Counted from the first letter of the stretch, positions 1 to 11,608 are shown. The stretch is 64,000 bases of DNA from Rhizoctonia solani (GCF_016906535.1 NC_057380.1:248001-312000); one strand, 5' to 3'. Notes: generated from the letters alone by a model not told the origin. A program made the numbers and translations.

Positions 1-640
1 ACCTGATGGCGATCTCGGTTAAAGCGGAAGGCCAAGCGTCTCCTTCTTTGGAATAATTGTAAACTATTTGCGCCACGAGCGCGATCGTTTTGCATCGCAA
101 TGTATTCATGCTAAATGTCACATCGGATGGTACGATTTTCTATAGAAGTCCGGCGTATGTATTCCACTCCGCACGACTTGAATTAAAAACCCACACCAAG
201 GACCCAGATCCCAGCAATACACAGACGCTGATTCTGGTTAAACTCAGATAAGAGCAGCAGAGCTCGTGTCCTAATACATGTTAGCCGATGGAATGCGTCA
301 ACTGATCGTATACACACAGGTTGACCAATATAAACATGTGAAGTCAACATTAGGGTATTGGCACATATTTCTAGGCACTCAGATATGATTCTACCTATTA
401 ATAGGGCATCCGGTCTCCGAAGGAGTTTCACTTTCAATTAATCACCTCGAGGGAAGGGGAGATTGGCTGATTGTGTCAAGTCACGGTGCCTTTGCTACAC
501 CTTGTCATGATCTGCTTAGTGCTCGGTTAAGGAAAAGGCAATCAGTTATCCACCAGTTTGCCGGCACTTTCGAAAGAACAGATACAGGCGTCGGAAACCA
601 TAGAACTAAAATAGGCGAGCTGACAGTACAGCACAAAAGA
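1..640. other. Intergenic stretch, no gene seen
   Basis: Both strands contain only short open frames without a plausible start context, splice pattern or family resemblance. The left edge could hold the end of a gene lying outside the window, but I see nothing that supports it. Confidence 0.5.
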
Positions 641-758
641 AGCCCCACGCGGGGCTCGAACCCGCAGCCTTGAGATCACGTGACCGAATTCTACGCGATG
701 ATGTTTTACTGCCGAGGCTTGTAAAAGTCTCACGCTCTACCGATTGAGCTAGCAGGGC
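641..758 (-). tRNA. tRNA-Lys (anticodon UUU) with a 45-nt intron
   Basis: On the minus strand the acceptor arm GCCCTGC (752-758) pairs with GTGGGGC (642-648), with wobble pairs inside. The D arm, an anticodon stem TGAGA/TCTCA and a T arm with GGGTTCGAGCCCC follow. The anticodon loop reads CTTTTA, giving TTT at 723-725. A 45-nt insert (677-721) sits exactly between loop positions 37 and 38, the canonical place for a nuclear tRNA intron removed by the splicing endonuclease. Base 641 is the discriminator (T on the minus strand). It delivers lysine at AAA/AAG codons. Confidence is high because all four arms fold. Confidence 0.93.
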
Positions 759-1338
759 TGATTGTTCACCTGCTTTGTTAATATTGCGCGAATACGCTAC
801 AAAATGAGGAAAAAATATATTCCGCCAGTGGATGATGGTTTTAGTGTGATCACCTGGTTACCATAGAAAGAGGAAGAAGAGGGACTATGGGAGAAGCTGG
901 GGCCCTCTCAGCAATAGTTTCCCTCTATGGTCATTCACTCGGCAGTCGCCAGGAGATATGTGCGAGGATTGATCAGATATGGCTTGATAAATTATCCATA
1001 ATGCAGCCTCTATTTAGATACCCAGGTGTACTAATCAGAAACCCTGGAGCTGCATGAATCAAATAAGCAAACCTAATTTGGACTAATCAGGTCCACAGAT
1101 CCAGAGAGCCGGAATGTGTGTTCCCAAAGTCTCGCAAGCTGCTCCTCACTTCTCGCGTCCTCAAAAGACATACCGAAAGATTCCAGTGACATAACTTAGG
1201 TTAACTCGGTCATTGAATCAATAATAGCATCACATTAGAAGTTCGGATAGCCCAGTCTAGTCGCAAAACACCAATCAAAAGTAAAGTTGCCAATTTATCG
1301 AATCCGGAAGCCCGTGATGGATGTCGAAGGCTGATCCT
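759..1338. other. Intergenic stretch
   Basis: It lies between the tRNA promoter side and the 3' end of PNS1. No coding pattern is visible. The right part probably holds the PNS1 3' untranslated region. Confidence 0.5.
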
Positions 1339-3728
1339 TTAAACGCCCACGGGACGCACGACGTCCGGGTAAGTCTCGCGAATCATCTGTTTTGAGCCAA
1401 ACGGAGATTGATCAGTATATACCGTGTGTAACATGCTAGTAAATCTAACCTCGAAAAGTCCAGGAGATCGCTCGGCTAGAATATGAGGATCTTCTCCGAG
1501 CCCGACAAAGCTGCGACCAGAATTTGAGTTTAATTGTAGATCTTAATCAACTGACCCACTTACATCGTAGAAACACCGGCTTCGATAGCTGATGCCAATG
1601 TAAGGGCTGCGGTCCACAAGTTAGTCATGATCCGTAGTGAGAAAAAGGGTGTGAGCTTACAGCATTGCAAACCAATGACAAATGCAAACAATAAGACCGG
1701 GGCAGTATATTGCCCATCGGCGTTATATCCCGGGTTGGTAAGTCTCAGATAGACATAGGCGAAAAGACTGCAAAGAAGTCCAACCAGGTACGCGCCCCAC
1801 GTCATGGCTAAAAAAGGATCAGGTTGTGATGGCCAATCGAATTCTAATTACCTACCGATCCCTGTGAGGGAGTCATTGATCAGCGCATCAATACCACGAT
1901 CCTTGAACAGGCGCCAAGTGTCTTTGGCAGCTGGGATGTACGGTTTGCCATAGAGTGCTAGTAATACGAGTCAGTGAGTTGGAGCGCGTGGGTAAAGGCT
2001 ACATACCTATTTCAATATATGCGTATCGGTTAAAGTATTCCACCATAGACTCGATGCATCCCACAAAGCATGCGGCACAACAAGCCAGTGCCGCCTCGAC
2101 GGCTGAACGAGCTCGACGTTAGCTACAGGTTGCCTAGCGAGGTGTCCCTTTGAGTCAAAGAATCTTGGCACTCACGACTCCCGCTTTCCGCTGCGTTGGC
2201 GCGGATCGAATTGAGGATAATACGCAATAGTTCAAGTAATGTGACAATCAAGGACCCAAATGCAATCGATCCCAATGACAAAGTGGAAGCTCGAACAAAG
2301 GCCGATAGAGACGGGTTATTTGGCTTTGAACATGTAAGTTAAGGGCGTATGTTTGACTTAGCTATGACCCACCATTTGACCCATGCTGCTCGGCCCAAAG
2401 TAGTACCATCCACCATAAGGGCCACCGGCCATCGTCGCCAAACAGACATTACCAATAACTTGGGAAGTCCACAAGTACGAAAACAGCTCGAAGAAGATAA
2501 GCCCGGTAACTGTGCCTGACGAGCAAGAACTGCCGTTTTGGCAAGCTATGTTGCGGGTTTGAGTGGCGTCTATCCAGCTGTGGCTGTCATCGACTTACTG
2601 GCGTTGTTGGGGGTCCACTTGGCATATGTAGCGATAGCAGTAAACACAAACCATCTACAATCTCGTCGGGTCGATTCAATCAATGAACATAAGCAAGTAC
2701 TCACACACTGAGCGCCGCCTGAGTAATCAAGCCAGAGAATGCAACTACGTAAACACTCTTGTGGTGTTTGGAGACGTCCATCACCACCTACAGCCACTAA
2801 AGTCAATCATCTTACATCGATAAAGAGCCTATATAACAAAACCCTATCCCAGTATGTGTAGAATACCGGAAGCAATAGCGGAATAGAAGGTTACAGATTT
2901 GAGACTGACCTGAAGCATGAGGCTTGCCAAAGGTATACGACTCCGCATACCAAAGTACGCGAGCACGCCAAAGACGGCGATAATAGTAAATATGATTGCT
3001 CCCGAGTAATATTTGGTGACCCAATAGTATACCGCGATGGCTGATAGAAATGTTTCAATATGAAAAGCTTGACTAAACACGGGACGTACCGATATTGGCT
3101 GCCACGCTCAAAACCAGCGTTATCTGAAGGATCACGCTGGTAAAGGCGCGGACTAATAATAGGTAGATGGTGGAAAACACCAGACCGGCAGCAGTTACAA
3201 ACAGGAGAAGGTAGATGGTGTGGCTAAAAGGTCCCGAATGGATTGTCATAGTCAGATGTCAATAGCAAGCTTAATTTACGCGACACGCACGAGTTTAATG
3301 TTACGTTAGTGCCCCCTTGACGACCCCCACCGACGCCGCCGCTGGATAAGCTGCCGTTGGAGACCCAGCTTTGTAGAGCAATACCCGACACCACGGCAAA
3401 TCCAAGAAACTAGTGAGTACGAGTAAGGAAGCAAGGCAACTCAAGTCTAAAGCCACGAAACATGCCTGGGCGATGAATAGTATCAAAAACGGAATATCGT
3501 TGATTCTCTTCTTAGGCTTGAATCGTTCGCCGTATTCATCAGTTTTAGCCTTGTATCGCTGAAGCCGACGATTGGTGGATTGACTTGTGGTACTGCATAG
3601 GGCTGGGAGGGTGGTGGGTATTGGCCACCTGCCCCTTGCCACTGGTTAGGGCCGGCATTCCATTGGCCATTATTGGGACCGTATCCCTGCTGGTTATGGC
3701 CATACTGACCCCCTTGGTTCCACGACAT
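1339..3728 (-). CDS. Choline-transporter-like protein PNS1 (SLC44/CTL family)
   Basis: This is a polytopic plasma-membrane protein of the CTL/SLC44 family; the yeast homologue is Pns1. It is read on the minus strand from ATG at 3726-3728 to TAA at 1339-1341 across many short introns. The first about 45 residues are a Gln/Gly/Asn/Pro-rich cytosolic tail (starts MSWNQGGQYGHNQQGYG), then the family segment YGERFKPKKRINDIPF and the first membrane helix. Further exons encode hydrophobic helices. The C-terminal part has NRYAYIEI, ALYGKPYIPAAKDTW, a helix with LVGLLCSLFAYVYLRL, and the end segment FVGLGEDPHILAERSP, closing at RPVGV. The last two introns (near 1510-1565 and 1380-1430) have clean GT/AG borders. 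Joining the N-terminal tail to the RYKAKTDEYG exon needs an unusually short 35-nt intron near 3555-3590, or there is a small frame error there. The substrate in fungi is unsettled; choline transport is family inference. Confidence 0.85.
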
Positions 3729-4663
3729 TTCAGATAGCAGGTCTGCTTGGAACCACAGCGTGTTGAAGGAGAAAAGAAGTCCCAAGGTGGACCGATAACT
3801 TTGATTCCGAACGTGACGTCAGCTGCCGTTAGTCTATCGTTACACAAGGGTCGTTTCACGTTGAGCGAGATTTCAATGGCAATGCTATGTCGTAAATGCC
3901 AGGCTCTCTATCTTGGCAAGGCTCTCGTAGTTGACCGCGGGCGCAGAGCAGCCAACCTCTGTAGCACCCCCGATCAGTGTTGTTATGAACCGACATCAGA
4001 TCCGAGTTCATCCGATGTCGATCCAATTGGCAAAAAGGTTGGTTGGTTCATTATGAACTTCAAATTAGTTACAACAGATATTATACATCTTGTTTTATCG
4101 CGCATAATACACCTGATAGCTTCGTACGCATCACACTCCTTGGCCAAGTTAGTTACGCCAAGGTTCCAAAATACTCCAAGCCCTTCCGACCCCCGCAACT
4201 GAGCCCGAAAAATTAAACAACTCGGAAAGTGGAATCGCGTAGGCCCCACTAAAATACAAGCAAAGCATGCGAGGGCGAGTGCATGGCTGAATAAGAATTG
4301 CTGAGGGTGCAGGAAACTCGCTATCATTGTTGCCATCGATGTCGACGCCAACATCCCCATCGCAATCCTCATCGAGCGCATGGCTTAACTGCGTGGTGAG
4401 TACGGTTATGTTATGATCTCTGGCTTCGTCCTCGTCTAACTAGCTCGACCGGAGGTTCGCGAAGCAAATCGGGTTCGCTTTCTGTCTCGTTTACGGAGCG
4501 TAAAGCTCGAGGCGGCCAATATATCGAAACGTCGCCTGACTCGCTTTCGAGTGAGGCCTGCTGCTTTATGCTGAGCCTCAATACCAAGAGATACCGTGGC
4601 GATGTCGTGTACGCGTTCAAAATTGAGCCAATTTTGGAGCTCGGTATGAATATTTCCCATACG
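3729..4663. other. Intergenic stretch with open frames on both strands
   Basis: A 151-codon frame on plus (3747-4202) overlaps a 132-codon frame on minus (3983-4381). Neither has a recognisable motif or convincing splice context, and part of the plus frame is antisense to the PNS1 upstream region. The stretch 4400-4640 sits where the first exon of the neighbouring ADH copy should be and shows no resemblance to it, so a rearrangement junction lies here. Confidence 0.4.
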
Positions 4664-6290
4664 AGAATGACTCAGGTTCCTGTCCCAGATATCACCCAGC
4701 CCGTAAGCCTTTTCCATTCTTTTTTGGCATTCATGTAATCTGAGTTGAATTGGACAGGACGATGTGATTGTCAAAGTCACCGGGACGACCATTTGTGGAT
4801 CTGATTTGCATTTGTACCATGGAGAGATCGTGGCCTTGCAGAAGGGGATATTCTCGGACACGAAGCGAGTCACTTTATATTGGATTAATGCCTTATCCTG
4901 ACTTCTATGAATAGTTATGGTGTCGTAGACAGAGTCGGAGAGAACGTCAAGAACCTAAAGCCTGGTCAACAGTGGTTGCTTCATTCCAAATTGCATGCGG
5001 CCAGTGCAGTTACTGCAAACAGAAGCTGAGCAGCATGTGCGACAAGACAACAACAGCTCGTATGTCCGCTGTTCATCCATACTGATCTGATATAGACAAT
5101 GATATAGCCTGCAGAACGCTATGTACGGAACCCGCGATGCCGGATTCTTCGGCTATTCTCACTCACGGGGGTTCCCAGGTGGACAGGCGGAGTACGTCAA
5201 GGCAAGTAGATGTCCACCGTCTTTATCTCGTTTCAAATTGAACGCTGTGCAGGTTCCGTACGGAAACGTCAACCTCCTGCCGATCCCGGACAATGTAATA
5301 GAGCAAGCCATCTATCTTTCGGACGTGATCCCTACCAGCTATCATTGCGTTGTCGACACTGGGGTAAAGGAAGGTGATATCGTAGCCGTCTGGGTATGCT
5401 CTTATGTTTTCTTTCTTACAAATATCCTTGACGCTCGTTGATCTAGGGTCTCGGTCCTATTGGCCAGTGTTGCCGCTGGGCGTAAATCAAGGGTGCCAAG
5501 CGTGTAATTGGTATTGACTCGCACCCTCAGCGCCTGGCCTTTGCATCTGAGAAGCTCGACATCGAGACCTTGAACTTTAAGGAACACTCGGATGTTCTGA
5601 GGAGACTACGCGAGCTTGTTCCTGGTGGGTTGATGTTGCACTCGACTGCGGTAAATGACATCTACGTCTTATCGAGAAGGAATGTCTAAACGAACTGCGG
5701 ACAGGAACCTCCCACGGGCCCAAGACTCTGTTGCACAAAGTTCAAAAGACCTTGATGCTCGAAACTGATGTTTCGGAAACCGCCAACGAGATGATCGAGT
5801 CTGTGAGAAAGATGGGTCGATGTGGTGTCATTGCCGCGTATTCGGGATACACCAACCAGTTCAACATTGGTGCACTGATGGAGAAGGGAGTGAGGTTTAT
5901 GGTAACGGCCAAGGTGGGTCCTTTTACTCTCGATGATTTTCCAGTGCTGATTCAATGCAGCTCCGGTTCATTTGTACTGGGAGGAAATTCTAAACGACTA
6001 TATCATTCCTGGAAAGTTCGACCCAACCTTGTGAGTAAATGCTACTCTCGACGAGAATAGCACTGACCGAGCTCGAATAGCATGATCACTCACCGTGTCC
6101 CGATCGATGACATGTATTTTTTATCATATGCCATCAGTCTGATGATTGCTAACACCCAAACGGTACACCGCCTTCGACAAGGGTATTGCCGGAGTCGAGA
6201 AGGTGTTTGTCGAAACTCGGTTCTCCAACTCACCGTCCTAAGGATGTCCGACCGTCCAGGGTAGATGACTGGAAGACGGCTACGCACTAA
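4664..6290 (+). pseudogene. Zinc-type alcohol/formaldehyde dehydrogenase-like pseudogene (ADH copy A)
   Basis: This is a close, inverted copy of the intact gene at 38655-40508; similarity runs from about 4664 to about 6356, past the stop codon. Recognisable parts are the zinc-ADH segments [12 protein letters not shown], the catalytic-zinc region [14 protein letters not shown], the structural-zinc cysteine region [24 protein letters not shown], and [14 protein letters not shown]. It cannot make the enzyme. The first exon (MKALAWFG and upstream) is missing and replaced by unrelated DNA. Single-base losses occur near 4970, 5045 and 5628. CAA has become TAA at 5483-5485 in the nucleotide-binding exon. 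An acceptor site is deleted near 6150. A second stop TAA lies at 6239-6241. The many independent lesions argue for true decay rather than sequencing error. Confidence 0.88.
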
Positions 6291-6356
6291 ATGAAATAAT
6301 TGGTCGAATGTATAGTATGGTTTAGTTGTAGTAATATAATATACCGTGGGTCATAG

Positions 6357-6737
6357 CCACTATATGCGTCTGAGTTTGCTAACCCGCGCCCGCATTTTGT
6401 TATGGCCTTGCGGCGTGCCCGTCTCCTGTTGCATCTTCTTTGAGCAATTGCTCCCGCCTGCTCCGCTAATGTCCCCTCACGAGTACGGGTTGATCAATTG
6501 AGTTAGTGTTAGTTTAGGACAGTCATAAGAGCCCAATTTGGACACTCCTGATTTGGACATGGCTAACCCCTGATTGACCCCTTTTCGTTGTCATTTGTAT
6601 TGTACCAATCATTTACCTCAGCTCACCATTACCAGCACAACGCCAGCATTAATACTCCTTTCTCCAACAACACTGTGCTTTAAATTTGTTAGCAATTTCT
6701 TCCTCACCTTCACAGTACGTTTTGGGATACAAGATTC
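6357..6737. other. Intergenic stretch and likely promoter of the 231-residue gene
   Basis: Similarity to the right-hand ADH locus stops near 6356. The following bases are AT-rich with CAAT-like and pyrimidine-rich runs just upstream of the ATG at 6738. No other gene is seen. Confidence 0.4.
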
Positions 6738-7433
6738 ATGGATTCAATGAAATCAGACAACCCGGCACTCATGAGTGCGATCTCTCCTTTAACCAATCCC
6801 CACCGTCTTGAACGCCCATGCTACTTATTCTGGAACGATGAGTTTACATCTCGTTCAAATGCTCGAAAAAATCACCTGTGGACTTCCCCCGAATTCCCCC
6901 TAGTTGCTCCCATAGCTGAAGGCGAGAGTTTTGATTCCACTTACTACGATGAAGATAGCGATGGCCAATCAGACACCGATGATTCAGATGTGTCCAGAGA
7001 TCCTTTGGATTTGATTGGAACGCCAAATGTGCCAATACAAGCTACTATCGTGGTTGAGGGAAAGCGCATCCCTGATTGTGATATTACTAGGAGCCAGTTG
7101 TCATTGTCATTGGGACTCAAGCAAAATCTTGGCCTTGCTCGTCAAGACATTGATAACAAGAAGCGGTTTGTATTTGAGATATACCGCTGTGCTTCGTTTA
7201 TTGCAATCACGTTTGCAGGTCCCTATTGGTCTTTTGTTGTTTGTAGATCCAATGATTCTTGTCTGCAATGGAGCAGGCCCATTGCGGCAGGCACCGACAC
7301 GCACAATACCATCCTCGATACAATATTTCGCATTGCAGAGAGTTACCCAGAAAATCCTGCGGCAGACCCAAGAACACAACCCCTTGTTGATACCTACCTC
7401 CAGGTAGGCGAGGACTATACTGTTATGATGTAG
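6738..7433 (+). CDS. Hypothetical protein, 231 residues, family not recognised
   Basis: This is an uninterrupted frame from ATG to TAG in one exon. The first about 60 residues are polar. Residues about 67-95 are strongly acidic (a run with TYYDEDSDGQSDTDDSD). The rest looks like a folded domain with a basic patch (DNKKRFVFEIYR), a hydrophobic stretch (FIAITFAGPYWSFVVC) and an Asp/Pro-containing end (SYPENPAADPRTQPLVD). There is no signal peptide and no catalytic motif that I know. It sits between the decayed ADH copy A and the R2 gene, and no counterpart is seen in the related right-hand locus. The stretch around residues 150-170 could hide an unrecognised intron, but the frame stays open. 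I infer a real lineage-specific gene from frame length and composition only. Confidence 0.55.
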   Translation: MDSMKSDNPALMSAISPLTNPHRLERPCYLFWNDEFTSRSNARKNHLWTSPEFPLVAPIAEGESFDSTYYDEDSDGQSDTDDSDVSRDPLDLIGTPNVPIQATIVVEGKRIPDCDITRSQLSLSLGLKQNLGLARQDIDNKKRFVFEIYRCASFIAITFAGPYWSFVVCRSNDSCLQWSRPIAAGTDTHNTILDTIFRIAESYPENPAADPRTQPLVDTYLQVGEDYTVMM

Positions 7434-7575
7434 GACCGAAAATTGGGTTTGTCAATAGATCATTCGTAATTCTGTGATAAAGCATGTATGCATATATTGC
7501 GAGCCATCAAAATCCAGAATAAACATAGAATAGTAAGTAGCTATACACAAACAGTTGTGCAACATTAAGAAAGAG

Positions 7576-8671
7576 CTAAGGTTGCACAGCGTTCGGTTGG
7601 GTGGCAATGCCATTCATCTCTCCAGGGTGGTATGGATACATATCGCCCACCCTGTCCGATCTACCAATTCCGGCACGTCAGGACAAGTATAGGTTAAGTC
7701 TGCCTGAGAACGCACCCCATGAATTCTCCAAGCACTAGTATGCGACTTGTCTCATCGTCAAAAAACATCTCCCACCTGGATCCCATCAGGCCAGGTGCTG
7801 GCAAACAATAGTTCGGGCTTCGTTTGAACAGGTCCTTGCACTTCTGTTGCAAGTCCCGTTTCATCGACTTGCGAATATTGCGAGCCGTCTTCCCGACCAT
7901 AAATGCCACACCGGGTTCGCCGTCGAGTGATGCGTACCAGTGCGGATGGGACTCGGACAGAGATAATGAAAGAGGAATCGGCGGGCATGCTCGGTGTCGT
8001 CAAAGCTATTGACGTTGAAGTTTCCAAGCGTGCCGCCGCATACCTTATGAGTGTCGACAAGCTCTTGGTCGGTCAGAAAGTATACCAGGCGGTAATCTGG
8101 GAATGGCCTCTTTATAGGAGCGAGATCAGGTGTGTTAGCTATTGGAATGACATCTGGAAACTGAGCAACACTCGGCTCTGAATCCTTTGGACGGTACGGA
8201 TACATATCGCCCACCCTGTCCGATCTACCAATCTCAGCGTGTCAGAACAGGCATAGGTTAAGTCTGCCTGAGAACACCCCATGAATTCTCCAGCACTAGT
8301 ATGCGACTTGTCTCATCGTCAAAAAACATCTCCCACCTGGATCCCATCAGGCCGGGTGCTGGCAAACAGTAATTCGGGCTTCGTTTGAACAGGTCCTTGC
8401 ACTTCTGTTGCAAGTCCCGTTTCATCGACTTGCGAATATTGCGAGCCGTCTTCCCGACCATAAATGCCACACCGGGTTCGCCGTCGAGTGATGCGTACCA
8501 GTGTCGGATGGGACTCGGACAGAGATAATGAAAGAGGAATCGGCGGGCATGCTCGGTGTCGTCAAAGCTATTGACGTTGAAGTTTCCAAGTGTGCCGCCG
8601 CATACTTTATAAGTGTCGACAAGCTCTTGGTCGGTCAGAAAGTACACCAGCCGGTAGTCGGGATATGACAT
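7576..8671 (-). pseudogene. Two-repeat protein of unknown family (R2, left locus), frameshifted in repeat 2
   Basis: Start ATG is at 8669-8671 (MSYPDYRLVYFLTDQEL). Repeat 1 (about 130 residues, 8671 down to about 8285) has conserved GGTLGNFNVNSFDDTEHA, HWYASLDGEPGVAFMVGK and SRWEMFFDDETSRILVL. A GT-AG intron (about 8230-8280) leads to a linker exon beginning SDRVGDMYPYRP, which runs straight into repeat 2 (from about 8115). After repeat 2 a second intron in the same place gives a short tail, SDRVGDMYPYHPGEMNG, ending at TAG 7576-7578. A one-base loss near 7943, relative to repeat 1, breaks repeat 2 at PSPIRHWY. Repeat 1 has a net in-frame 3-base loss at its end. There is no signal peptide or known enzyme motif. 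A TATA box lies 75 bp upstream. It is either a young pseudogene or a gene with one sequencing indel. Confidence 0.6.
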
Positions 8672-8745
8672 TGTAAGTAATTCAATAATTCACCAAGTGC
8701 GGTGGGTAGCTTTGCAATGGAAGGACGTAGAACAGGAGCAACTCA

Positions 8746-8752
8746 TTATATA
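8746..8752 (-). promoter_or_regulatory. TATA box of the left R2 gene
   Basis: TATATAA on the minus strand lies 75 bp above the ATG of the R2 gene. The same box with the same neighbouring bases (GCTTATATAATGAG) occurs 81 bp above the right-hand R2 gene, so it is conserved between loci. Confidence 0.6.
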
Positions 8753-8759
8753 AGCACTG

Positions 8760-10464
8760 ACTTTAACTGACCTTGTGAAATTTGTCGGATCAATGGGGTA
8801 GAGTCACCCTTGTTACCAGTTATTAGTAGTGAGTAACCACAAACGTGGGTAACTAGCCAGTTTGTTACAGATATTTGAGTTACAGAATGGGGGGGGGGGT
8901 TGATCAACATATACGTATCCATATATTAATCAAGATGTACTTTGTTTGTTTATCATCCCAATTGACGCCAGGTACCCGACAAATACTCTCGTTGTCTCAA
9001 TCCAACTTCAGAGCGTCCGCCTGCACAGGTGTATCTAAAAGGATTGTCAGGGGTTTGCAATACCCATCCCGTAATTCAGATTATATGCGCTCCCTCGGCT
9101 CGCCTCCTTGGCTTTTGTTGAATTTTGGTTCCTAACTGTTTGCCCTCTTTTGGTTTGTTCCACTTACTCATGTATCGCTCCCAGTGATCTTAAAATGACC
9201 CTAGAGGAACTCTCTCGCACCTTTCTTTACTTTCAACCATCACAATCGAGTATTGATTATGGATTGTCATTCCCCACGGACCTTCCGACTTATATATGCT
9301 CAACTTGACAAAGTTCTTGTCTTTAGAATAGGTACAAAACTGGAAATATTCGAAGTTGAACTCATCGTTTGACTCAGTTCAGCTGGTACTTGCGGCGCAA
9401 CCTAATAGCCATACCCGAGGACCAAGCTGGCGGACTGTACCTGTGTAGATCATGCACACAGCTTGCAAGCATTCGAAGGTAAAGAGGACCCCTCAAAGGA
9501 AAGGGGATCGCCCCCGTTGATCAGCGAATCTAGGAAGCAACAGCGGCGCTCGCCAGGAAGGGGTAGCAGGCCAATATAACGGTGGAATGGAGCGATGGCT
9601 ATCATCAAAACATGACAAACCCCAGACGCGGGTCAGCGAACCTGGACGCATACAGTCAACCCAAAGAATGGGCTGGGCGTACTGCCATTGTGAATCTAGT
9701 TTCAATTGCATATAGTAGTGGTTATTCTCCCTGACACTCGCTTCAAATGTAATTAGAGGATTGATTATGGGTTAGAACATGAAAGCCCAATTCAAAAGAG
9801 CGTTCATAGGTTCAAATTTCTCCTGGCAAGCACCGCGTGGTACAATCTGACCTACCCCCATTGACCGTATTTGAGTTGTTCTAACGATATTCAACTACTG
9901 GCCGTTATTAGACACCAAGTGAAGCGATAAGTTAATCACCGTCTCCCTCCCCCCCAAAAAAAGAAACTGTATCCCACGAACTTCACACTATTTTTGTCTC
10001 CGGAATGAGTACCTAACCGGAAACAAATAAACAGTCGAAGTTAAGAGTTGAGCTCACGTCATTTGACAAATTTTTAATGAGGGTGAGTGGCACCTTACTT
10101 TGGAGTTTCCCACTTGTCAACCAGTTCCCAACCCCACGAACAACGGAAATGGGTCGAGACAACGGTCGTCGATCAAAACGGGTCACGTGACCGGAGCCGA
10201 GGGCTCCATGACGACCCGAAACAGTTTATGTTCCCTTGACCGTGTCCACCACAAGCTTGAGCTTGCCTCGCCCGTTCTTTCTCCTTTTCTTTTCTTTTCT
10301 TTTCTTTTAACTTTCCATTACGGGTGACTCCTGGTTGGGTTCTCCCTGTTCACTTGATATATTCTGGTCCGCTGGTTCGACTTGACTTGTTGTATATTGT
10401 CCTTTACTGCTGTGCAGTCCCCTCACCGCTTAACCTACACTCTTTCTACGTTACTTGAATCAGG
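8760..10464. other. Gene-poor stretch
   Basis: Only short, unconvincing frames are present. It contains a run of ten G near 8889-8899 and a C/A-rich run near 9950. A pyrimidine-rich tract (repeated TTTTC) near 10285-10310, followed by CT-rich DNA, is the likely promoter of the DUF7727-like gene. Confidence 0.45.
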
Positions 10465-11199
10465 ATGGGAGCTTTTATCTGGCACCAATGGGCTCGTTAT
10501 GTCTCTCTCACCGCTGGAATCTGTGAGTTCCTAGCTCCTGGGTCACTCAAACTGAGCTTATGTCGCTTATGATAGACGGCATCTGGGCCGGATTTTGGGG
10601 CATCCTCTTCCGTAAATTCTTCTGGGACTTTATTGGCGGGAAACTACAAGCACCCGCGCCAGGTCAGCCTCCTTTCTCTGGAGGAATGATGTACGTAATC
10701 CTGTATGCTGTATCCCGGAGTCGTCGCCATCTGACCCTTGGTTGTTGATAGTACCGCTCCAAGTGCAGCGCCCTTCGTAACGATCATCGTCACAATTCCA
10801 CTTCTGCAAATTATCACGATTATCATGTCTCTCATTCTTGTTCTCCTCGAGGTGTGTCTCCCTTTCTCTCTCAATTTATTGTCCCCACACTAATTTTACC
10901 CTTAATTTCATAACCATTTCTCTTAGTGGCCACTTCCGGTGATGAAGAAACTTCCAATTTATAGGAGTTTGGTCTTCCGTGCCGTATGGCTGCTACTCTT
11001 GGCCTTTGTTTCTGTTTTGTTCTATCAGGTGAGTTTCCGGCAATTTTTATCGGCTTTGTTCTAACCTTGTCGACAGGGAACAAATGTTGCTATCTATGGC
11101 TTGACAGCCGCCATAGGCTACACTCGCGGACAAATCAAAGGCGAGATTATGCAGGAAGCGAAAGAGAATCGGGGGAACGGCGAACCTACCAAGGCTTAA
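10465..11199 (+). CDS. Small four-helix membrane protein, DUF7727-like, 165 residues
   Basis: Five exons join cleanly: 10465-10522, 10576-10690, 10752-10851, 10927-11028 and 11077-11199. They give 166 codons including the TAA stop. The protein starts MGAFIWHQWARYVSLTAG and has about four hydrophobic segments: YGIWAGFWGILF, VTIIVTIPLLQIITIIM, FRAVWLLLLAFVSVLFY and TNVAIYGLTAAIGYT. A polar basic-acidic tail follows (MQEAKENRGNGEPTKA). The WHQWARYVSLTAG start, the Pro-rich loop between helices 1 and 2 and the helix layout match a conserved fungal family annotated as DUF7727, to my recollection. Its function is unknown. No signal peptide apart from the first helix. All introns are 48-76 nt with GT-AG ends. 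Confidence 0.85.
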
Positions 11200-11608
11200 T
11201 GCTGTCTATGCTTTTCCTTGAGTACCCTTCTCCCCCAGGTGCGGTTTCGACGGACAAGACAAATATCTTCAGTCTACCACAGTGCGTCTTGCCACGGTTT
11301 GTATATATTCGTTTTTTTTTTTTTTTCTACTTTCTCCCCGATTGTGTACTTTCGCTACTCCCTTCACCTTTTTAACTTTTGTCAATGAACGCACGGGTGG
11401 CTCGCTTCGATTTGATTGGCTTTGCCTGAATGAGCGATTAGGGTCCTACATCTTTGCGGGTGCTGAAGGGCGACAACAGTGTGATGGAAAGCCAAGTGAA
11501 TACAAAGATAAATCCGAAACAACTACGCTAATAACATACAATCAACAGCATTGTTCCCAAGCGCTTTTCTCCTAATCCATCGCACACTCACATTTCCCGC
11601 AACTCCCA
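11200..11608. other. Convergent 3' region
   Basis: This lies between the 3' ends of the plus-strand membrane protein gene and the minus-strand Myb-like gene. It contains a T-run (about 11313-11326) and otherwise looks like untranslated or terminator sequence. Confidence 0.45.

Noticed and set aside
3747..4381. 151-codon plus frame and 132-codon minus frame
   Set aside because: They overlap each other, lack family resemblance, and sit in the upstream region of PNS1; neither has better codon character than the other.
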